A DNA stretch of 9,620 nt, from positions 1-9,620 of the forward strand of contig JAEDNQ010000087.1 in assembly GCA_016302435.1 (NCBI GenBank), given 5' to 3'. Of the stretch, positions 7,866 to 9,620 are shown piece after piece. The notes under the pieces were generated by a model, which was given only the letters and a program-made list of their open reading frames with translations, was not told the DNA's origin and searched no databases. Source of the stretch: Bacteroidaceae bacterium. Lineage in GTDB: Bacteria; Bacteroidota; Bacteroidia; Bacteroidales; Bacteroidaceae. A program made the position numbers and the translations under genes. Within the stretch, counting starts at the first letter, position 1. Each line of letters opens with the position of its first letter.

Positions 7866-7925
7866 TGTTCATCTCAGGATGGACTGTTTTTCTGACACCA
7901 ATATTAGTGTTATGTCAATATATAC

Positions 7926-7969
7926 AAAGAGCCATTCTGGTGACGCTATGTCTCCTGAATGGCTTTTTT
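7926..7969 (+). terminator. Intrinsic terminator of the rfbA-tex transcript
   Basis: AGCCATTC (7930-7937) pairs with GAATGGCT (7957-7964). An inner helix GGTGAC/GTCTCC (7939-7944 with 7950-7955, one mismatch) stacks above it with loop GCTAT. The 3' arm runs into six T's (7964-7969), and upstream A's can extend the stem. It lies about 120 nt after the tex stop with no gene between. Confidence 0.9.
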
Positions 7970-8218
7970 GTGTCTTTTGGTGTGGATCGCCGTTTTGTCC
8001 ACACCTCCTGTCTTGTTCCGCCGCCTTTGTGATTGCAATTAACATGCTTTACCTGTGATCTACGATGTATCTAATGTTCTCTTTTTATTTTGTACTATAA
8101 ATGTCAAATATGTTGTGGATGTGTGGACATTAGGCCATGTTTTTCTCTTCTTTTGGTTGCAAATCGTACCGAAAATGAAAATAATGGGTGTTGGTCTGTG
8201 ATTTTTTTGTGGTTTTGC

Positions 8219-8249
8219 TTTGCGGAATGTTGATTATTTCCTATTTTTG
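8219..8249 (+). promoter_or_regulatory. Bacteroidetes-type promoter for the MORN-repeat gene
   Basis: TTTG at 8219-8222, a 19-nt spacer and TATTTTTG at 8242-8249 fit the Bacteroidetes consensus TTTG-N19-21-TAnnTTTG exactly. The start of transcription should be near 8256. This gives an AT-rich leader of about 170 nt before the ATG at 8427, in which no Shine-Dalgarno or recognised riboswitch is seen. Confidence 0.85.
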
Positions 8250-8426
8250 CATCGTAAAACAATCGCAAACGGGTCTTGTCTCATACATTCGATTCGTTTT
8301 GGGCGAAACATTTCGGTGAACAGTTACTTTATTCTTTATAAGAATTCCTCTCTTTGGAGTCATAGACGCTCATTACTACAATATCAGTAAATACGAAACA
8401 TTTTCTCATAAACAAAACATACAGCA

Positions 8427-9254
8427 ATGAAACGATTCTTTCTAACAGTACTCACGTTCCTCTCCTTCGGTGCGTACAATAGAGTCATGGCTGCCCCCGA
8501 GCCAGAGTTGTCAGTCACAGACAAGAGTCCCGACTTCAGTTCGAGACAGCTGCATCGTGGCCGCACCACAGTGGGCAACATGAAGAACAAGGGTGTCTAC
8601 GAATGGGAGAATGGCGACAAATACGAAGGTCGGTTCGTTGACGGTTCTGCAGAAGGCGACGGTGTCTACGACTGGAAGAACGGCGATAGATATGAGGGAG
8701 GATTTGTCAACGGAGAGGCTGAAGGCTTCGGCAAATACGAATGGACTGACGATAAGTTGTACAACGTGGGCGATGTCCTGACCAAGGTCTTCAACATGTA
8801 CGAAGGCGAATGGAAGTGCGGTAAGCGCTATGGTAAGGGCAAGGCCAAATGGAGCAATGGCGACTCCTATGAAGGCGACTGGATCAATGACGTGCGCGAA
8901 GGCAGCGGCACATACTATGGTGCTAATGGCGACAAGTATGTCGGTGAGTTCAAGAACAATCGCCGCAACGGCCATGGAATCTACTATTATGCCAATGGCG
9001 ATATCTACGAGGGCGAGTGGCTCAATGGAGAAAAACATGGCAAAGGTAAATACACTTACGCCAATGGTAATGTGTACGAGGGCGAATTTGTCAACTCGTA
9101 CATTGCAGGCTACGGTAAGTATACATGGGTGTCTGGTGCCGTTTACGAAGGCGAATTCAAAGACGATATGCGCAATGGTCAGGGCGTATATACCATGCCA
9201 AATGGTCGCCAGATTAGTGGCATGTGGAAAGACAACCGCCATGTAGGATCCTGA
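8427..9254 (+). CDS. Secreted MORN-repeat protein
   Basis: A 275-residue protein with a signal peptide (MKRFF, hydrophobic core to about 16, probable cleavage after VMA at residue 22), so it is exported to the periplasm or cell surface. A short linker (23-50) precedes nine MORN-type units that fill the rest of the chain. The YEG landmark is at 66, 89, 125, 148, 171 (as YVG), 194, 217, 240 and, degenerate (ISG), 263. Spacing is exactly 23 residues except for one 36-residue gap in unit 3, which contains a 13-residue insertion around DDKLYNVGDVLTK. MORN repeats form an elongated beta-sheet and in other systems bind lipids or proteins; the function of secreted bacterial ones is mostly unknown, and no catalytic domain is attached here. 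It has its own promoter and no partner gene in the window. The ATG at 8427 is chosen because it opens the signal peptide. Structure call is firm, function open. Confidence 0.93.
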   Translation: MKRFFLTVLTFLSFGAYNRVMAAPEPELSVTDKSPDFSSRQLHRGRTTVGNMKNKGVYEWENGDKYEGRFVDGSAEGDGVYDWKNGDRYEGGFVNGEAEGFGKYEWTDDKLYNVGDVLTKVFNMYEGEWKCGKRYGKGKAKWSNGDSYEGDWINDVREGSGTYYGANGDKYVGEFKNNRRNGHGIYYYANGDIYEGEWLNGEKHGKGKYTYANGNVYEGEFVNSYIAGYGKYTWVSGAVYEGEFKDDMRNGQGVYTMPNGRQISGMWKDNRHVGS

Positions 9255-9256
9255 TA

Positions 9257-9280
9257 CCCTCCCAATTATATTCGGGAGGG
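9257..9280 (+). terminator. Possible terminator hairpin after the MORN gene
   Basis: CCCTCCC (9257-9263) pairs perfectly with GGGAGGG (9274-9280) around a 10-nt AT-rich loop, starting 2 nt after the stop. The downstream sequence is GTGATAAAAC, with no T-tract, so it is weak as a stand-alone intrinsic terminator but could protect the 3' end. Confidence 0.5.
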
Positions 9281-9317
9281 GTGATAAAACCGACTTCAGA
9301 CAAGAATAATATAATAA

Positions 9318-9357
9318 AACGAAGGTATCTTCATGACACAATGAAGATACCTTCGTT
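9318..9357. terminator. Perfect 17-bp hairpin, likely (bidirectional) terminator
   Basis: The arm 9318-9334 (AACGAAGGTATCTTCAT) is perfectly complementary to 9341-9357, with loop GACACA. On the + strand only GCTTTA follows, a poor U-tract. On the - strand the stem is followed by GTTTTATTATATTATT, a better one. It may therefore end the MORN transcript, or a leftward transcript entering from the right, or both. Confidence 0.65.
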
Positions 9358-9399
9358 GCTTTATGAAGATACGATATGCTTGCAAAACCTAAACCGGTT

Positions 9400-9473
9400 G
9401 TTTACGAGTGCTAAACTACCAGTTTACGAGTGCTAAACTACCGGTTTACGAGTGCTAAACTACCAGTTTGCGA
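9400..9473. repeat. 22-nt tandem repeat, three exact units plus a decayed fourth
   Basis: Units at 9400-9421, 9422-9443 and 9444-9465 each begin GTTTACGAGTGC and continue TAAACTACC, ending in A, G and A; they differ only in that last base. A fourth begins GTTTGCGA at 9466 and then diverges. A partial relative, CTAAACCGGTT, precedes the array at 9389-9399. Each unit has self-complementary ends (GTTTA/TAAAC), and neighbouring units can pair as TAAACT-ACC-AGTTTA. There are no spacers, so this is not a CRISPR array. Function unknown. Confidence 0.9.
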
Positions 9474-9568
9474 AACATGGTGTATACGTCATTATCGTTT
9501 CCGTACCCCATCGTAATAGTTTTCGTTATATTGGTGTCCGATAAACTTTTTATCCTGAAGGAACCATA

Positions 9569-9589
9569 GCGAACGCTCCGGATGGAAAG
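9569..9589. repeat. Diverged copy of the post-tex hairpin arm
   Basis: GCGAACGCTCCGGATGG (9569-9585) and the AAAG after it match 7810-7830 at 18 of 21 positions. That stretch is the 5' arm of the palindromic hairpin following tex. The matching 3' arm is not seen before the window ends 31 nt later. Confidence 0.55.
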
Positions 9590-9620
9590 ATAACTTATCC
9601 CATTCCCGACGATAACTTAT

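Larger units (their letters stand above)
7805..8426. other. Non-coding region between tex and the MORN gene
   Basis: No credible gene is present. In order it holds a large hairpin (7808-7865), an imperfect palindrome (7895-7910), an intrinsic terminator (7926-7969), an inverted repeat GGTGTGGA/TCCACACC (7979-7986 with 7998-8005), two further TGTGGA hexamers (8114-8119, 8122-8127), a T-rich stretch, and a Bacteroidetes promoter (8219-8249) followed by a leader of about 170 nt. Within that leader CGAAACATTTCG (8304-8315) is a short perfect inverted repeat. The open frames from 7801 and 7808 run straight through the hairpins and terminator and look like no family. Confidence 0.8.
9255..9620. other. 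Repeat-rich non-coding region at the right edge
   Basis: No gene is supported in these 366 bases. The region holds a GC-rich hairpin (9257-9280), a perfect 17-bp hairpin (9318-9357) with an extra copy of one arm at 9363-9372, a 22-nt tandem repeat (9400-9465 plus a decayed fourth copy), a diverged copy of the post-tex hairpin arm (9569-9589), and GATAA/TTATC palindromes at 9540-9554, 9589-9599 and 9611-9620. An open frame over 9224-9436 runs through all of these and is not a gene. No promoter box is clear. Confidence 0.8.

Noticed and set aside
7801..8058. Open frames of 85 and 74 residues after tex
   Set aside because: They read through two hairpins and an intrinsic terminator, overlap each other and have no family features.
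8511..9341. 276-residue open frame on the - strand opposite the MORN gene
   Set aside because: It is the antisense image of the MORN repeats; the periodic codon pattern (GGC, GAA, TAC) keeps the opposite frame free of stops. No family features, and the + strand gene has a promoter and signal peptide.
9400..9473. CRISPR array
   Set aside because: Units are 22 nt and directly abutting with no spacers, and no cas gene is present.
3..9620. Defence system, phage, insertion sequence or tRNA genes
   Set aside because: No transposase, integrase, nuclease, toxin-antitoxin or Cas-type protein and no tRNA-like fold was seen on either strand.

Overview
The window looks like chromosomal DNA of a Bacteroidales bacterium, most likely a Prevotella-like genus. 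Three things point there. The promoters that can be read have the Bacteroidetes form (TTTG, then TAnnTTTG). Ribosome binding sites of the Shine-Dalgarno type are essentially absent. An RND pump gene is followed by the small PG0541-type protein that accompanies such pumps in this order. All recognisable genes lie on the + strand. Coding DNA is fairly balanced in base composition, whereas the intergenic DNA is AT-rich and unusually full of inverted repeats.

Layout. Bases 3-4403 hold the end of an RND multidrug-efflux operon: the C-terminal part of the periplasmic adaptor, the complete inner-membrane pump (837-4022) and a 97-residue PII-like accessory protein (4110-4403). A strong intrinsic terminator closes it at 4416-4454. 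Both gaps inside this operon can fold into substantial stem-loops that lack a U-tract. Bases 4528-7969 form a second unit: a probable promoter, rfbA/rmlA (glucose-1-phosphate thymidylyltransferase, 4672-5568), tex (S1-domain nucleic-acid-binding protein, 5636-7804), a large perfect-stem hairpin just after the tex stop, then a good intrinsic terminator (7926-7969). Bases 7970-8426 are non-coding and contain a textbook Bacteroidetes promoter at 8219-8249. That promoter drives a secreted or envelope protein made almost wholly of MORN repeats (8427-9254). Bases 9255-9620 have no gene but hold a dense set of repeats: two hairpins, a 22-nt tandem repeat in three exact copies, a diverged single copy of the post-tex hairpin arm, and GATAA/TTATC palindromes.

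How the genes relate. The adaptor, pump and small protein form one export machine, missing only the outer-membrane TolC-like partner, which is probably upstream of the window. rfbA supplies dTDP-glucose for dTDP-rhamnose and related sugars, but no rfbB, rfbC or rfbD lies beside it. tex appears to ride on the same transcript. The MORN protein is a separate monocistronic unit.

No clear, complete novel system is visible. The most unusual content is non-coding: the intercistronic RNA structures of the efflux operon and the repeat cluster at the right edge.
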